DNA of 64,000 nucleotides from Affinundibacterium seohonense. GTDB lineage: Bacteria; Pseudomonadota; Gammaproteobacteria; Burkholderiales; Burkholderiaceae_D. The notes below the pieces were generated by a model, which worked only from the letters and a program-made list of their open reading frames with translations, ran no database searches and had not been told where the DNA came from. Shown here piece after piece: positions 42,851 to 52,193 of this stretch. Within the stretch, counting starts at the first letter, position 1. Each line of letters begins with the position of its first letter. The stretch covers positions 248,001-312,000 of the forward strand of contig NZ_JACOFW010000002.1 of the NCBI RefSeq assembly GCF_014284305.1, in the 5' to 3' direction. Both the position numbers and the translations under genes were made by a program.

Positions 42851-43959
42851 ACACTTCAAAACCTCGGTCGCTGTCGCCATTGGCGCTTTGGACAAGCCTC
42901 TTGCAAGCAAACATAGTGGAAGGCGAGATGCCCGCACCTGATCCTGTGCACAGTATCAGCCAGCCTTGGTATATTCGAGTCATGCTAGGCTTTTCTGGTT
43001 GGCTAGGCGCTTTATTTTTGATGGGCTTTGTCGGCATATTATTCAGCCTCGCTAAAGATCATGGCATCGTTACGGTTTGTATCGGCGCTGGGCTTTGCAC
43101 GCTTGCTTATCTGTTGTTCCGCTTACCTGGAAATAATGATTTCTTGTTGCAGTTTGCGTTGGCGGTGAGCCTGGCTGGGCAAGGATTTTTTGTATTTGGT
43201 TTGTTTCAGGAATTGCGTAGTGATGGTGCTGAAGTCTATTTGGTGATCTTCGTATTTGAAGTGTTTTTGACTGTCTATGTGTCGAACTGGATTCATCGTT
43301 TTTTGACGACATTAGGTGCGGTATTCTCAGCCTATTTTTTCTTCCAACAATCCGCGATGTTTGGGGTGATACATGGCTTGGTCGCATTGGCAGTTTGTGG
43401 CTTGTGGTGGTCGCCGATTTTATTGCGTAAGCCAGAGTTACTTCGTCCAGTGGCTTATGCTTTAGGGTTTGCCCTGTTATGTACAGAAGGTGGACGTTTT
43501 ATCAGCCGATTGGCATTTGATCCCAACCACGGATGGTGGCTGTTACATGGGTGGCGCGTCGGTACTAGCTTAGTAAATTTAGCGCTGCTAGCTTCCACTG
43601 TCATTGTTATTCAAAGACAGCATTTCGCTTTGAACTCCTTACCCGCAATAGTAGGATTATTGGCCGCAATTATTTTATGTGGATTTTCTTATGTGGCTCC
43701 TGGTTTAAGCAGCGCGCTACTGTTGATTCTGATTGCGTATAGTTTTTCTGATCGAGTTTTGCTCGGTGTCGGTTTATTCGCACTATTAAGTTTTGTGTCG
43801 CACTACTATTATCAACTACAGGTGAGCTTGTTATACAAATCGATCGTCTTGATGAGTTTGGGATTGTTGTTGCTGGCAACGCGTTTCGTCCTTTGTAGGC
43901 TTTTTCCAGAGGCTCTTTCGGCGACAAACAATGTGGAGAAGGAGTCCGCGTATGATTAA
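42847..43959 (+). CDS. DUF4401 membrane protein
   Basis: 370 residues with about ten hydrophobic segments starting near residue 45 (WYIRVMLGFSGWLGALFLMGFV is split here only for description of a DUF4401-like start). It is the middle gene of the DUF2157-DUF4401-GDYXXLXY operon. It overlaps both neighbours: ATGA-type overlap at the start and 8 bp at the end. Function unknown. Confidence 0.88.
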   Translation: MNTSKPRSLSPLALWTSLLQANIVEGEMPAPDPVHSISQPWYIRVMLGFSGWLGALFLMGFVGILFSLAKDHGIVTVCIGAGLCTLAYLLFRLPGNNDFLLQFALAVSLAGQGFFVFGLFQELRSDGAEVYLVIFVFEVFLTVYVSNWIHRFLTTLGAVFSAYFFFQQSAMFGVIHGLVALAVCGLWWSPILLRKPELLRPVAYALGFALLCTEGGRFISRLAFDPNHGWWLLHGWRVGTSLVNLALLASTVIVIQRQHFALNSLPAIVGLLAAIILCGFSYVAPGLSSALLLILIAYSFSDRVLLGVGLFALLSFVSHYYYQLQVSLLYKSIVLMSLGLLLLATRFVLCRLFPEALSATNNVEKESAYD

Positions 43960-44515
43960 GACTACATTTAGTCTGAGCAGCAAAATCAGAGTCTGGTTGG
44001 CAATTTTGTCTGGGATCTTGATTTTAGTCGCCGTCAATATATCGATTTATCAACGTGAACAATTGCTTCAACATGGCCGTTTTGTCTTGCTTGAATTAGC
44101 ACCGGTAGATCCACGCTCCTTGATGCAGGGCGATTATATGGCGCTACGTTTTCAAGTGGCGAATCAGGCTTTCCCCAATTTTCAATGGGGAAACCAGCGC
44201 GCGATTGATGGGGTAAAAGCAAATATCCCTGACGGGGCTTTAGTTGTAAATATTGATCAGAATCAGGTCGCGCATTTTCAAAGGATAGCAAAGCCCGGTG
44301 AAGTACTTGCACCAAATGAACTCTTGATGCGCTACCGGATACGCAATTCCCAAATCAAGTTTGCGACGAATGCTTTTTTCTTTGAAGAAGGACAAGCCCA
44401 TCTTTACGATAAAGCGCGTTACGGCGGTTTTCGTGTCGCTGGCAATGGGGACATGTTGCTAAGCTCCATGCACTCTGCTGATTACATGCTTTTGCAAAAG
44501 CAAGCTGAACGATAA
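43952..44515 (+). CDS. GDYXXLXY-motif membrane-anchored protein
   Basis: 187 residues from the ATG at 43952, which has a GGAG site. One N-terminal membrane helix (about residues 15-33) leads to a periplasmic domain. The signature GDYMALRF follows DPRSLMQ, and a second conserved part reads YRIRNSQIKFATNAFFFEEGQ, as in GDYXXLXY proteins. It is the third gene of the triad. No enzymatic role is known. Confidence 0.9.
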   Translation: MIKTTFSLSSKIRVWLAILSGILILVAVNISIYQREQLLQHGRFVLLELAPVDPRSLMQGDYMALRFQVANQAFPNFQWGNQRAIDGVKANIPDGALVVNIDQNQVAHFQRIAKPGEVLAPNELLMRYRIRNSQIKFATNAFFFEEGQAHLYDKARYGGFRVAGNGDMLLSSMHSADYMLLQKQAER

Positions 44516-44598
44516 AAATAGACAGTCACGACTTTGGTATGAAGCGAAAACCTAGCGGCAAATTCTTGTATGATGGCGTAGATTTTACTTGAGGAAAA

Positions 44599-44850
44599 AT
44601 GATGCCTAAAAATTTGCAAAGACAATGGTGGTTTATGTTCCCCATCACATTTATCTCTGGATATGGCGCTTATTTGTTGGTGAGCGCAGCCGGAATTGGA
44701 GGGTTGGAGACCTTGGCACAAATGCTGGTGTTCGCATTGTGTTTCGCAGCACTGCGTACGGGTTTGCAGTTTATTTCATGGCTGGGGATTGTGGCATTTA
44801 TGCCTAAGTTGGCAAAGTCGGTGTTGGATCAGGAAGCGGCGTCTAAATAA
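44599..44850 (+). CDS. Small two-helix membrane protein
   Basis: 83 residues. Two hydrophobic segments (about residues 12-30 and 38-66) with a basic N-terminus. A GAGGA site precedes two ATG codons. No family is recognised. It is followed by a bidirectional terminator and stands 83 bp after the GDYXXLXY gene, perhaps with its own promoter. Confidence 0.65.
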   Translation: MMPKNLQRQWWFMFPITFISGYGAYLLVSAAGIGGLETLAQMLVFALCFAALRTGLQFISWLGIVAFMPKLAKSVLDQEAASK

Positions 44851-44883
44851 GCGCTAAGTAAGCACTAGGGAAGCAATGAGAAG

Positions 44884-44920
44884 AAAAAGCCCGCAATTAC
44901 TTGATGTAATCGCGGGCTTT
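44884..44920. terminator. Bidirectional Rho-independent terminator
   Basis: AAAAGCCCGC...GCGGGCTTTT, extended by ATTAC/GTAAT, makes a stem of about 15 bp with a 5-nt loop. It has A and T runs on both sides. It lies between the small membrane gene and the convergent DD-carboxypeptidase gene and can serve both. Confidence 0.92.
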
Positions 44921-44942
44921 TGATTTTTTTCGTCGTCGAAAA

Positions 44943-46106
44943 TTATTTAAACAAGAGACGAATAGAATCCCAGGCACGTCCAAAAATACTGGCTTGACGT
45001 ACATCTTCTAAAGCTAAAACGGGAAACTCAGCAACGGACTTTCCATCTAACATCATCTTCATGGTTCCAACACGGCTGTTCAGAGCAATAGGCGCAACTA
45101 GTGGGTCTTTACGTTCTAAGGCGGGTTTTAATCTGGCAGCGCTGCCTTTTGGTAAAGTGACATACAGATCTTGGTTAAAACCGACCTTGATTTTACCTTG
45201 ACTGCCTTTCCAGACATCCAGAGTTTCTATCGCTTGCGCCTTGTCATACAGTTTGACTGTGTCAAAATTTAAGTATCCCCAGTTGAGCAATTTTAAACTT
45301 TCCTGCGCCCGGATTTGATCGCTTTTTGTCCCAGTGACGACTGAAATTAAACGCCGTTGACCAGTACCATTCGGACGAATCGCAGAAGAAATTAAGCAAT
45401 AACCAGCCGCTTCCGTATGTCCGGTTTTCATACCGTCTACAGTTGGATCTAACCACAACAAACGGTTGCGATTTGCTTGGGTGATTTTGTTATAGGTGAA
45501 GCTCTTCGTTGAGTAGTAAGTTTTGTAATATTCTGGGTGATCGGTGATCAAGCGTGACGCAAGGATTGCTAAATCAAACGCTGTAGAAAAATTATCTGGA
45601 CTAGGTAAGCCGTGTGAATTGGCGTAGCGCGTTGCTTTCATGCCGAGGCGGGCGGCTTCGCGATTCATCTGTACCACGAAGGCATCTTCACTGCCAGCCA
45701 CCGCTTCAGCCAAGGCCACAGAAGCATCATTGCCGGATTGAACAATCAAGCCAAATAAGAGATCGCCAATGTTAACGGGCGTCGCTGGATCGATAAACAT
45801 TTTTGAGCTGCTTGCATCGACTTTCCAAGCACGTGTGGAGACTGTGATTTGTTGATTCAAATCTAAGCGCTTCTCTTTCAATGCATTGAACACCAAATAC
45901 GCGGTCATAATTTTGGTCAGCGATGCTGGTTCAATCTGCAAAGTCGCATTGTCAGAATTGATGACTTGATTGCTGGTCGCATCTAACAATACCCAGGATT
46001 TAGCATCCACCAGTGGTTTAGGTAGCGTTTGTGCTTGAGCGGTGCCACTGCATGCTGCGACAACGACTATGAGCGAGGAAAACAGAGAAGACAAGAATTT
46101 TTTCAT
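44943..46106 (-). CDS. dacC: D-alanyl-D-alanine carboxypeptidase (PBP5/6 family)
   Basis: 387 residues from the ATG at 46106 (MKKFLSSLFSS). The signal peptide ends near GTAQAQ. Active-site motifs are SLTK, SGN (QSGNDAS) and KTG (MKTGHTEAAGY). A C-terminal PBP5_C domain precedes an amphipathic membrane anchor (IFGRAWDSIRLLF). It trims the terminal D-Ala of peptidoglycan stem peptides. dacC or dacA cannot be told apart from the sequence, so the symbol is tentative. Confidence 0.93.
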   Translation of the reverse strand: MKKFLSSLFSSLIVVVAACSGTAQAQTLPKPLVDAKSWVLLDATSNQVINSDNATLQIEPASLTKIMTAYLVFNALKEKRLDLNQQITVSTRAWKVDASSSKMFIDPATPVNIGDLLFGLIVQSGNDASVALAEAVAGSEDAFVVQMNREAARLGMKATRYANSHGLPSPDNFSTAFDLAILASRLITDHPEYYKTYYSTKSFTYNKITQANRNRLLWLDPTVDGMKTGHTEAAGYCLISSAIRPNGTGQRRLISVVTGTKSDQIRAQESLKLLNWGYLNFDTVKLYDKAQAIETLDVWKGSQGKIKVGFNQDLYVTLPKGSAARLKPALERKDPLVAPIALNSRVGTMKMMLDGKSVAEFPVLALEDVRQASIFGRAWDSIRLLFK

Positions 46107-46165
46107 TGGATGTAAAACAAAAATAAAAGTTAAAAACAAAAAAGTCGTAGAAAAAGTGGCGCGGT

Positions 46166-46798
46166 CTACGTCCACAAATCGCTGATAATTTTTTTAATAT
46201 GGGGCAAGCGACGATGGAAGAAATGATCGGCACCAGGAATCACCACCACCGGAATGTCTTGCGGACGGAGCCAGTCAAACACAGCTTGTAGTGGAATCGT
46301 ATCGTCTAGTTCGCCGTGGATTAAAATCGTGTCGGCTGGAATATCTGGCATCGCCCATTTACCCGCAGCAGCCCCCACAAGAACCAGTCTTTGCACAGGA
46401 ATACCAGCGGTGGACAGGCGTTGGTGCAAGCGTGATTGCACGAAAGTACCAAAAGAAAATCCACTTAGTACCAAGGGCAGATCAGGATAACGTTGGCGCA
46501 TGTGTTGCAACAGCGTTTCCATATCGTCAGTTTCACCGATACCGGCATCGTGTACGCCTTCAGATTGCCCGACACCACGAAAATTCATACGTACCGTGAC
46601 ATACCCGAGCGAGACAAACGTGCGCGCCAGTGTTTGCGCAACTTTGTTTTCCATCGTGCCACCAAATAGCGGATGCGGATGCGCTACGAGCGCTAAACCA
46701 GTTGGTGCGGGAAACAAATCAGGATCAGGATGATTCACTGCGCATTGGAGTTGCCCAGCATTGCCAGGAATAAGAAATTGTTCGGTGTGAATATTCAT
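46166..46798 (-). CDS. Alpha/beta hydrolase (dienelactone-hydrolase-like)
   Basis: 210 residues. HPHPLFGGTMENKV near the N-terminus, nucleophile elbow GFSFG, Asp in HGELDDTIP and His in PGADHFFHRRL make a complete triad. This short cytosolic group is widespread in Proteobacteria and is often named only as an alpha/beta hydrolase or CocE/NonD-like. Substrate unknown. It lies 6 bp downstream of the ferredoxin gene on the same strand. Confidence 0.88.
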   Translation of the reverse strand: MNIHTEQFLIPGNAGQLQCAVNHPDPDLFPAPTGLALVAHPHPLFGGTMENKVAQTLARTFVSLGYVTVRMNFRGVGQSEGVHDAGIGETDDMETLLQHMRQRYPDLPLVLSGFSFGTFVQSRLHQRLSTAGIPVQRLVLVGAAAGKWAMPDIPADTILIHGELDDTIPLQAVFDWLRPQDIPVVVIPGADHFFHRRLPHIKKIISDLWT

Positions 46799-46804
46799 GG
46801 GTCT

Positions 46805-47122
46805 TTATACTTTGAGACGTTCGACCACGCCACCACCAATCAGATCGACATCAATAATTTCATCGATGTCGCTTTGATCAACATAGGTGTACCAAGTACC
46901 TTGAGGATAGACCACCAACACTGGGCCTTGTTCACAACGATCAAGGCAGCCTGCTTTATTGATGCGAATTTTGCCGGCTCCATTCATATCAAGTTGCTTG
47001 ATGCGACGCTTAGCATGTTCTTGCGCGGCTTGCGCGCCACTTTTGGCGCAACACTGACGGCCATCGTCACGGTCGTTCAGACAGAAGAAGACGTGTTTTT
47101 GAAAATGTAGAGTGTCAGACAT
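46805..47122 (-). CDS. Thioredoxin-like [2Fe-2S] ferredoxin
   Basis: 105 residues. The N-terminal VFFCLNDRDDGRQCC and INKAGCLDRCEQGP supply the cysteines of a thioredoxin-fold 2Fe-2S cluster, as in Aquifex Fd4 and NuoE-like ferredoxins. PQGTWYTYVDQSD is a typical C-terminal strand. It is an electron carrier of unknown partner. It is co-directional with the hydrolase gene. Confidence 0.92.
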   Translation of the reverse strand: MSDTLHFQKHVFFCLNDRDDGRQCCAKSGAQAAQEHAKRRIKQLDMNGAGKIRINKAGCLDRCEQGPVLVVYPQGTWYTYVDQSDIDEIIDVDLIGGGVVERLKV

Positions 47123-47352
47123 GAGATTTTTTCATTTATGCGAATTAAGCTAAGGCAGCTAGTTTCGCGTGGTAGATGAACGGAAGCCGCTATGATACAT
47201 CGAATTGAAATAGCGAATGCTTGGGAAAAGCCTAAGCCGCTTGAAGGCCACTGGCAAAAGCATGCGATTTTTGAAAGCCGACGATTGTGGATGCCAAACG
47301 CGGCGCAAGACGGAGGAATTGAGCATACCATTTCTCGTCAAATATAATGTGT

Positions 47353-48480
47353 TCAAGTCGTTCGTGTAATGTGATTGGCTCGTTGATGTTTCAGTAAATA
47401 CCAAATCGCAAGGAAAGGCCAAGTGACAGACAGAAATTGTGCCGCGCCGTAAAAATTCAACATTTTCCCTTGCACCATGGTTTGTAAGGTGTTTAAAAAA
47501 TAGGGGTTGCTAGGGATTAAATTCACCATCAGTAGACTGATGCACAATAACAGCACCGCAAGTCGTCGTTGTGCGTGACTGGGGGCAAAGGAGAACCCAT
47601 ATAGCATGATCGTGCTGATTAGGATACCCCCCTTAGCACCTGGTGCTAGCCAAAGAAATGCATTTTCGGGCTGAAACATTAACGCACTCGATAAAGCCTT
47701 GACTGCGAGAGCAGCGATCAATAATAAACAAGCGAGCGCGAATTTTGGCGCATGTCGATTGAGTAAAGACAGACAAATCAAAATGGCTCCCGTGCAGGCA
47801 CAGGCAGTAATAATGGTTTCCGACAATAAATAGGTTTCGGGACTCAACTCGATGCCATGACGGAGATAGGCACTGAGGTCAATGGTGACATCTAAATATT
47901 CTTCGCACCATAGCGAGATGATGGGCAAAATTTGGCCGTGTCCAAATAAGAAGGCCTGCGGAAAAATTTGGGCGAGTGGCCATAAACCTAGTACCACCAA
48001 CTCAGGCGAGGATTCGCGTTGTAGCCATTGCGCGCGTAAAGATTGTAGGCGGCCATTTTCTAAAACATACGGCACTAGCAGAACACCACACAAAGCACCT
48101 AAGATGCCGCCCGCTGCATTGGTCAGTAAATCGAGTAGTGATGTGACACGGTTGGGCAAGAAATACTGGATACTTTCCATTAATAAGCTCATGCCAGCGA
48201 CACACAGACAGGCGAGTAAGAAAGACCAGCGTAATTTCAGTAGTGGATAGAGCGAAAATACGAGCAGGACGCCAAAAGGAATATAGCCAATGACATTGAC
48301 GATGGCGTCGAATTGCGACCAATAGCGTGGCCATTGCGAGATCTGTGCTGAGAAGGCCGCAAGGTTTTCGAATTGCCAATCGGAAAATGGATATAAACTC
48401 GCATAGACGATCAAGACCGCGTAGGCCACTAGGCTAGCGCGGGAGAGTGGTGATGCAGTCAGGTCTGGCTTTGATGTCAT
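47353..48480 (-). CDS. VanZ-like family membrane protein
   Basis: 375 residues with about ten membrane helices. The N-terminal ~150 residues match VanZ-like domains (YASLYPFSDWQF, DAIVNVIGYIPFGVLL, LLMESIQYFLPNRVTSLLDLL with the Asn/Glu/Asp set). The C-terminal half is a further polytopic region. VanZ-like proteins occur in envelope contexts; their biochemical role is not settled. The 230-bp gap to the ferredoxin gene holds no credible gene. Confidence 0.85.
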   Translation of the reverse strand: MTSKPDLTASPLSRASLVAYAVLIVYASLYPFSDWQFENLAAFSAQISQWPRYWSQFDAIVNVIGYIPFGVLLVFSLYPLLKLRWSFLLACLCVAGMSLLMESIQYFLPNRVTSLLDLLTNAAGGILGALCGVLLVPYVLENGRLQSLRAQWLQRESSPELVVLGLWPLAQIFPQAFLFGHGQILPIISLWCEEYLDVTIDLSAYLRHGIELSPETYLLSETIITACACTGAILICLSLLNRHAPKFALACLLLIAALAVKALSSALMFQPENAFLWLAPGAKGGILISTIMLYGFSFAPSHAQRRLAVLLLCISLLMVNLIPSNPYFLNTLQTMVQGKMLNFYGAAQFLSVTWPFLAIWYLLKHQRANHITRTT

Positions 48481-48539
48481 GCGATTGTTGACGTATTTTT
48501 AGGTTGTGCGCTAAAAGTGAAATTGGGTGAGAACTTTTC

Positions 48540-49169
48540 TTATTTCACTTGAGTCTGCAACCACCCAATAAGTTCCGTAATCGCCATATCTGTTGCTAGT
48601 GGCATCGCTTTCGCTCCACCTTTCGCGTCGGCGCTGTCACACTTTGCTTGCGCCTGAAAAATTCTTTGTGCAAGCAATTGATTCTGATTGATCAAGCTGG
48701 CGCGCCAGCGCAGTTGTACCTGACTCTGATTAGTACTAGTAAAGTGCTGCGCGAATTCTTCGAGTTCTAGCCTAAGAATCGGTAAATTTTTAACGCCATC
48801 GCTCGTAGCCAATACCGTGCCACCTTGCTGATTGATTTGCGTCTTAATTCTTTGTTTGAGTAACTGAGCCGGCGGCATGCTCCAACGACTTTGAGCGTAT
48901 GGGCGTAATTCTTGACTGTTGTCATATTGCAGTCGGTACAGCATAGCCGTCCCCTCTAAACTACTTGGCACTTGTATTTCGGCCAGCAAAATATTGAGCT
49001 TGGGATTGACCTTTGTAGTTGATAGCTTGGTGTCGGACTCGACTGCAATGCCGCCAAAATCAAACTGTTGGCGCACCGTAGGACTGGCGCACGCAAATAA
49101 AAGACTTGCGAGTGCGATTATGATTGTCAGGCGAGGCCGCAAAATGGTGGAGTCGTAGTGAGTATTCAT
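48540..49169 (-). CDS. ABC-type lipid transport auxiliary lipoprotein (PqiC-like)
   Basis: About 209 residues; ATGs at 49178 and 49169 are both possible. The signal peptide ends in the lipobox LLFAC, so it is an outer-membrane lipoprotein. The mature part matches ABC-type transport auxiliary lipoproteins (LLAEIQVPSSLEGTAMLYRL, SRWSMPPAQLL). Such proteins bridge the MlaD-type needle to the outer membrane. It is the last gene of the four-gene lipid transport operon. Confidence 0.88.
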   Translation of the reverse strand: MNTHYDSTILRPRLTIIIALASLLFACASPTVRQQFDFGGIAVESDTKLSTTKVNPKLNILLAEIQVPSSLEGTAMLYRLQYDNSQELRPYAQSRWSMPPAQLLKQRIKTQINQQGGTVLATSDGVKNLPILRLELEEFAQHFTSTNQSQVQLRWRASLINQNQLLAQRIFQAQAKCDSADAKGGAKAMPLATDMAITELIGWLQTQVK

Positions 49170-49208
49170 AAGTGTCATTGTTACCAAAGCGAATTGATTG
49201 GGATAAGC

Positions 49209-50141
49209 CTAATTATTTTTAAAGCCTGGTTCGCCTGGCCCTGGCGGAATCGGCTTCGGGCCAAACAGCAAACTTTGCGGACGATCATTAAAATTCTCAG
49301 TGCTACGATTGATGCCACGCAAAGCTCCTCCAGCGTCGAGGATGAGGCTATTCATGGCAGGTAAAGTCTCGTACTGTAGGTTTTGGCTCACTTGCTCGAG
49401 GTTCTTGCTTACACGCGCTATGCTGCCGTTTTCGCCTTGAAGATTGGTTATCAATTGATTTAAATTGCTACTGGTATTTTTTGCGTTCTCAGCGAATTGC
49501 TTAAACGCCAGAGCGCTTTCTCGTGCGTGGTTGATGGTTTGCGGCAAACTGGTCAACACTGGATCGAGTTTTGCTGGCAGAGCTTCCCATGCAGCGGCTG
49601 TTTTTCCGATTTGTTTCACTGTATTCGCGAGCGATGCGCGATTGTCTTGATCCAATAAAGCATTGAGTCGTTTACTCAGTTCTTCAGTTTGATTCAAGAT
49701 AGCCACCCCGTGTTTTTCAACTTCCTGCAATAAACCGGGCCGTAAAGGAATTCTCGCCCCTAACAGTGGATCACGCACGATCGCAGCTGGTTTGCTGCCG
49801 TCATCGTCTAGTTCAATAAACGCGATGCCAGTGACACCTTGATAGCCCAAGGTCGCGTAGGTAGATTGCGTGATGGGCGTATCGGAAACGATATCAAGAT
49901 TGAGTAAGAGCTGTCCTGGTACTTTGCTGTCAAAATCGATGTCCGTGACTTTGCCTACCTTAATACCTTTATAACGCACCGCGGCTTGAATGTTCAGGCC
50001 CGATACTTTGAGTTGTGTGGCAATCGTATAGGGCGTGCGCTGAATTTCATCTTTGCCTAGCCACAGTGCCAGCGCGCCGGCAAGGATTGCCAGACCGATC
50101 GCGAACACGCCGGCGATGAGGGCATGAGATTTACTTTCCAT
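49209..50141 (-). CDS. MlaD/MCE-family substrate-binding protein
   Basis: 310 residues from the ATG at 50141; the ATG at 50144 is also possible. One N-terminal membrane helix is followed by a single MCE domain (VAVRYKGIKVGKVTDIDFD-type; GVTGIAFIELDD). A long helical and coiled C-terminal part has Asn/Gln-rich heptads. It should form a hexameric periplasmic ring above the MlaE permease. It overlaps the ATPase gene by 11 bp. Confidence 0.9.
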   Translation of the reverse strand: MESKSHALIAGVFAIGLAILAGALALWLGKDEIQRTPYTIATQLKVSGLNIQAAVRYKGIKVGKVTDIDFDSKVPGQLLLNLDIVSDTPITQSTYATLGYQGVTGIAFIELDDDGSKPAAIVRDPLLGARIPLRPGLLQEVEKHGVAILNQTEELSKRLNALLDQDNRASLANTVKQIGKTAAAWEALPAKLDPVLTSLPQTINHARESALAFKQFAENAKNTSSNLNQLITNLQGENGSIARVSKNLEQVSQNLQYETLPAMNSLILDAGGALRGINRSTENFNDRPQSLLFGPKPIPPGPGEPGFKNN

Positions 50142-51009
50142 CATTGACTCCTGATTCTGTATCGGTATCAAGCGTAGTCCGATCCTGCTTGATAGCCGCT
50201 TGCGGTAAAACTTCCATTGCGCGGATGCCGCGACCACCACGGAAGTAGGTTTGAATAAATGGATGTTGAACCTGTGTCACTTCTCTCGCACTCCCAACGG
50301 CGATCATCTTTTTATCGGCAATCACGCCTATCCGTGATGATAGGGCAAACAAGGTGTCAAGATCGTGCGTGACCATCACAACCGTGAGTTTAAGTGATTG
50401 ATGGAGTGACTGAATCAGATTGACGAAACCGTCTGAACTATCTGGATCTAGACCTGCGGTTGGTTCATCGAGAAATAATAACTCTGGATCAAGCGCAATC
50501 GCACGCGCCAAGGCAATCCGTTTAATCATGCCGCCAGATAGATCGGATGGCATTTTTTTTGCGTGTTCGAAACCTATGCCAGACATGTGTAATTTTAGAT
50601 AGGCGATATCCATGACCAAGGATTCCGGCAAATTACCAAGTTCGCGCAGGGGTTGAGCCACATTCTCGATGACGTTTAAGGCGGAATACAGGGCGCCATG
50701 TTGAAACAACATGCCAGAACGGCGGCGCAAATGTTCAAGATGCTGCTGTTTTGGCGCATGGATATCGTCCCCAAAAACTCTGATGGAGCCGCTTTTTGGT
50801 ACTTCTAGTCCTAATATCTGACGCATCAATACGGTTTTTCCTGAGCCAGAGCCGCCAACTATAGAGAAAATTTCTCCTCGGTGAATTTGTAAGTTTAAAT
50901 CATCATGAATTACCGTGCGACCAAATTGGGTTCGCAAGTGCGCTATCTCGATGACAGATTCAGTGAGCGCCGGATCAGTTTGGTTTTGCATACGATTAAT
51001 AAGCGACAT
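50131..51009 (-). CDS. ABC transporter ATP-binding protein (MlaF-like)
   Basis: About 292 residues; starts at 51009 or 50991 are both plausible and neither has a clear ribosome-binding site. Walker A GGSGSGKT, signature LSGGMIKR and Walker B LLFLDEPTAGLD match MlaF-type ATPases. A C-terminal extension of ~40 residues follows the ATPase fold. It powers lipid movement through the MlaE-like permease, whose gene end it overlaps. Confidence 0.93.
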   Translation of the reverse strand: MSLINRMQNQTDPALTESVIEIAHLRTQFGRTVIHDDLNLQIHRGEIFSIVGGSGSGKTVLMRQILGLEVPKSGSIRVFGDDIHAPKQQHLEHLRRRSGMLFQHGALYSALNVIENVAQPLRELGNLPESLVMDIAYLKLHMSGIGFEHAKKMPSDLSGGMIKRIALARAIALDPELLFLDEPTAGLDPDSSDGFVNLIQSLHQSLKLTVVMVTHDLDTLFALSSRIGVIADKKMIAVGSAREVTQVQHPFIQTYFRGGRGIRAMEVLPQAAIKQDRTTLDTDTESGVNDGK

Positions 51010-52120
51010 TGCGGAACAGAACGGCAAAAAAAGCATCGGCAATAATGACAGAAGTAATCGAGACAACGACTGAACTGGTGGTGCCTTGTCCAAGACTTTC
51101 TGTATTCGGCTTGATTCTTAGCCCATAGTGACAAGCGATAATTGCAATCAGCACACCAAAAACCACGCCTTTTCCTAAGCCTATCCAATAATTGCCCAAG
51201 CTGACAACGTCAGGTAGTTTGTGTAGGAAAAATCCGGGTGACATATCGAGGATAAATTGCGCTGAAATGGCGCCACCAATCAAGGCCATGACATCAGTCC
51301 AAATCACAATGAGAGGCATGGTGATTGCCAACGCAATGACTTTGGGCATAATCAGCCGAAAACCTACCGGAATTCCCATCACCCGCATAGCATCGAGTTC
51401 TTCAGTGACTTTCATCACGCCCAATTGCGCGGTAATGGCCGAGCCAGAGCGACCCGCGATGAGGATCGCTGCCAGCATAGGACCGAGTTCGCGAATAATG
51501 CTGATGCCGAGTAGATTCACGATGAAAAGGTCGCCACCATAATTACGCAATTGTTGGCCAGATAGATACGAGAGTACAACGCCAATGAGCAGACCAACCA
51601 AAGCGGTGATTGCCATTGCCTGAAAACCTGTACGATAAATATTGGCAGAAATTTCTTTCCACGGGCCTCGCGTAGGATGACGAACTAGACGCCCGAAATC
51701 GAGGATGAGCTGACCGATTAATTCGATAATGCCGATGACGTGCAAGGCAAAGTTCAAAGATAAGCGTCCCAGTTTGCCAAATGGTGGCACCACAGGCTTG
51801 GGTGGCTCCAGCACAGGTATTGCTTGCACTTCCGCTAAGCGATTGAATAATGCTTGGTGATGCTCATTGACTTGTAAATTGGCGGGAAAGCGTTTGCCCC
51901 AGCTTAGCCATAATAATTGAGCGCCAATGTGATCAAGTGCGCTGAGTTGGCGCAAATCCCAATGTAATCCTGGCTTATTTTGTGTCGTCTGCAGACTCGC
52001 GTTTATGGCCTGCATTAAGCTTGGCTCTACCAGTAAATCGGTGAGCCAGGCTCCATGAATTTGAACAGTCGCTTTTCCATCGTTGAGAAAAAGCAAAGTG
52101 GGGGTGGAGTCGCGGCGCAT
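50996..52120 (-). CDS. MlaE-family permease with N-terminal STAS-like domain
   Basis: 374 residues from the ATG at 52120. The first ~110 residues are soluble and STAS-like (LHWDLRQLSALDHIGAQLLWLSW is the core, cited here only as its key Asp-His-Ile-Gly region). The MlaE permease domain follows: ELGPMLAAILIAGRSGSAI, EELDAMRVMGIPVGFRLIMP. A fused STAS is common in Burkholderiales PqiA-/MlaE-type operons. It is the first gene of the lipid transport operon. Confidence 0.92.
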   Translation of the reverse strand: MRRDSTPTLLFLNDGKATVQIHGAWLTDLLVEPSLMQAINASLQTTQNKPGLHWDLRQLSALDHIGAQLLWLSWGKRFPANLQVNEHHQALFNRLAEVQAIPVLEPPKPVVPPFGKLGRLSLNFALHVIGIIELIGQLILDFGRLVRHPTRGPWKEISANIYRTGFQAMAITALVGLLIGVVLSYLSGQQLRNYGGDLFIVNLLGISIIRELGPMLAAILIAGRSGSAITAQLGVMKVTEELDAMRVMGIPVGFRLIMPKVIALAITMPLIVIWTDVMALIGGAISAQFILDMSPGFFLHKLPDVVSLGNYWIGLGKGVVFGVLIAIIACHYGLRIKPNTESLGQGTTSSVVVSITSVIIADAFFAVLFRNVAY

Positions 52121-52193
52121 GGTAGAAGTGTAAGTCACAAAGGCAAGCTGAGCAATTTATATCAAAAGATAAAATGAATCAGTGATTCTGAAT

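Noticed and set aside
47192..47347. A plus-strand 51-codon frame between the ferredoxin and VanZ-like genes
   Set aside because: No clear ribosome-binding site, opposite to both neighbours and no recognisable family; may be chance or a remnant.
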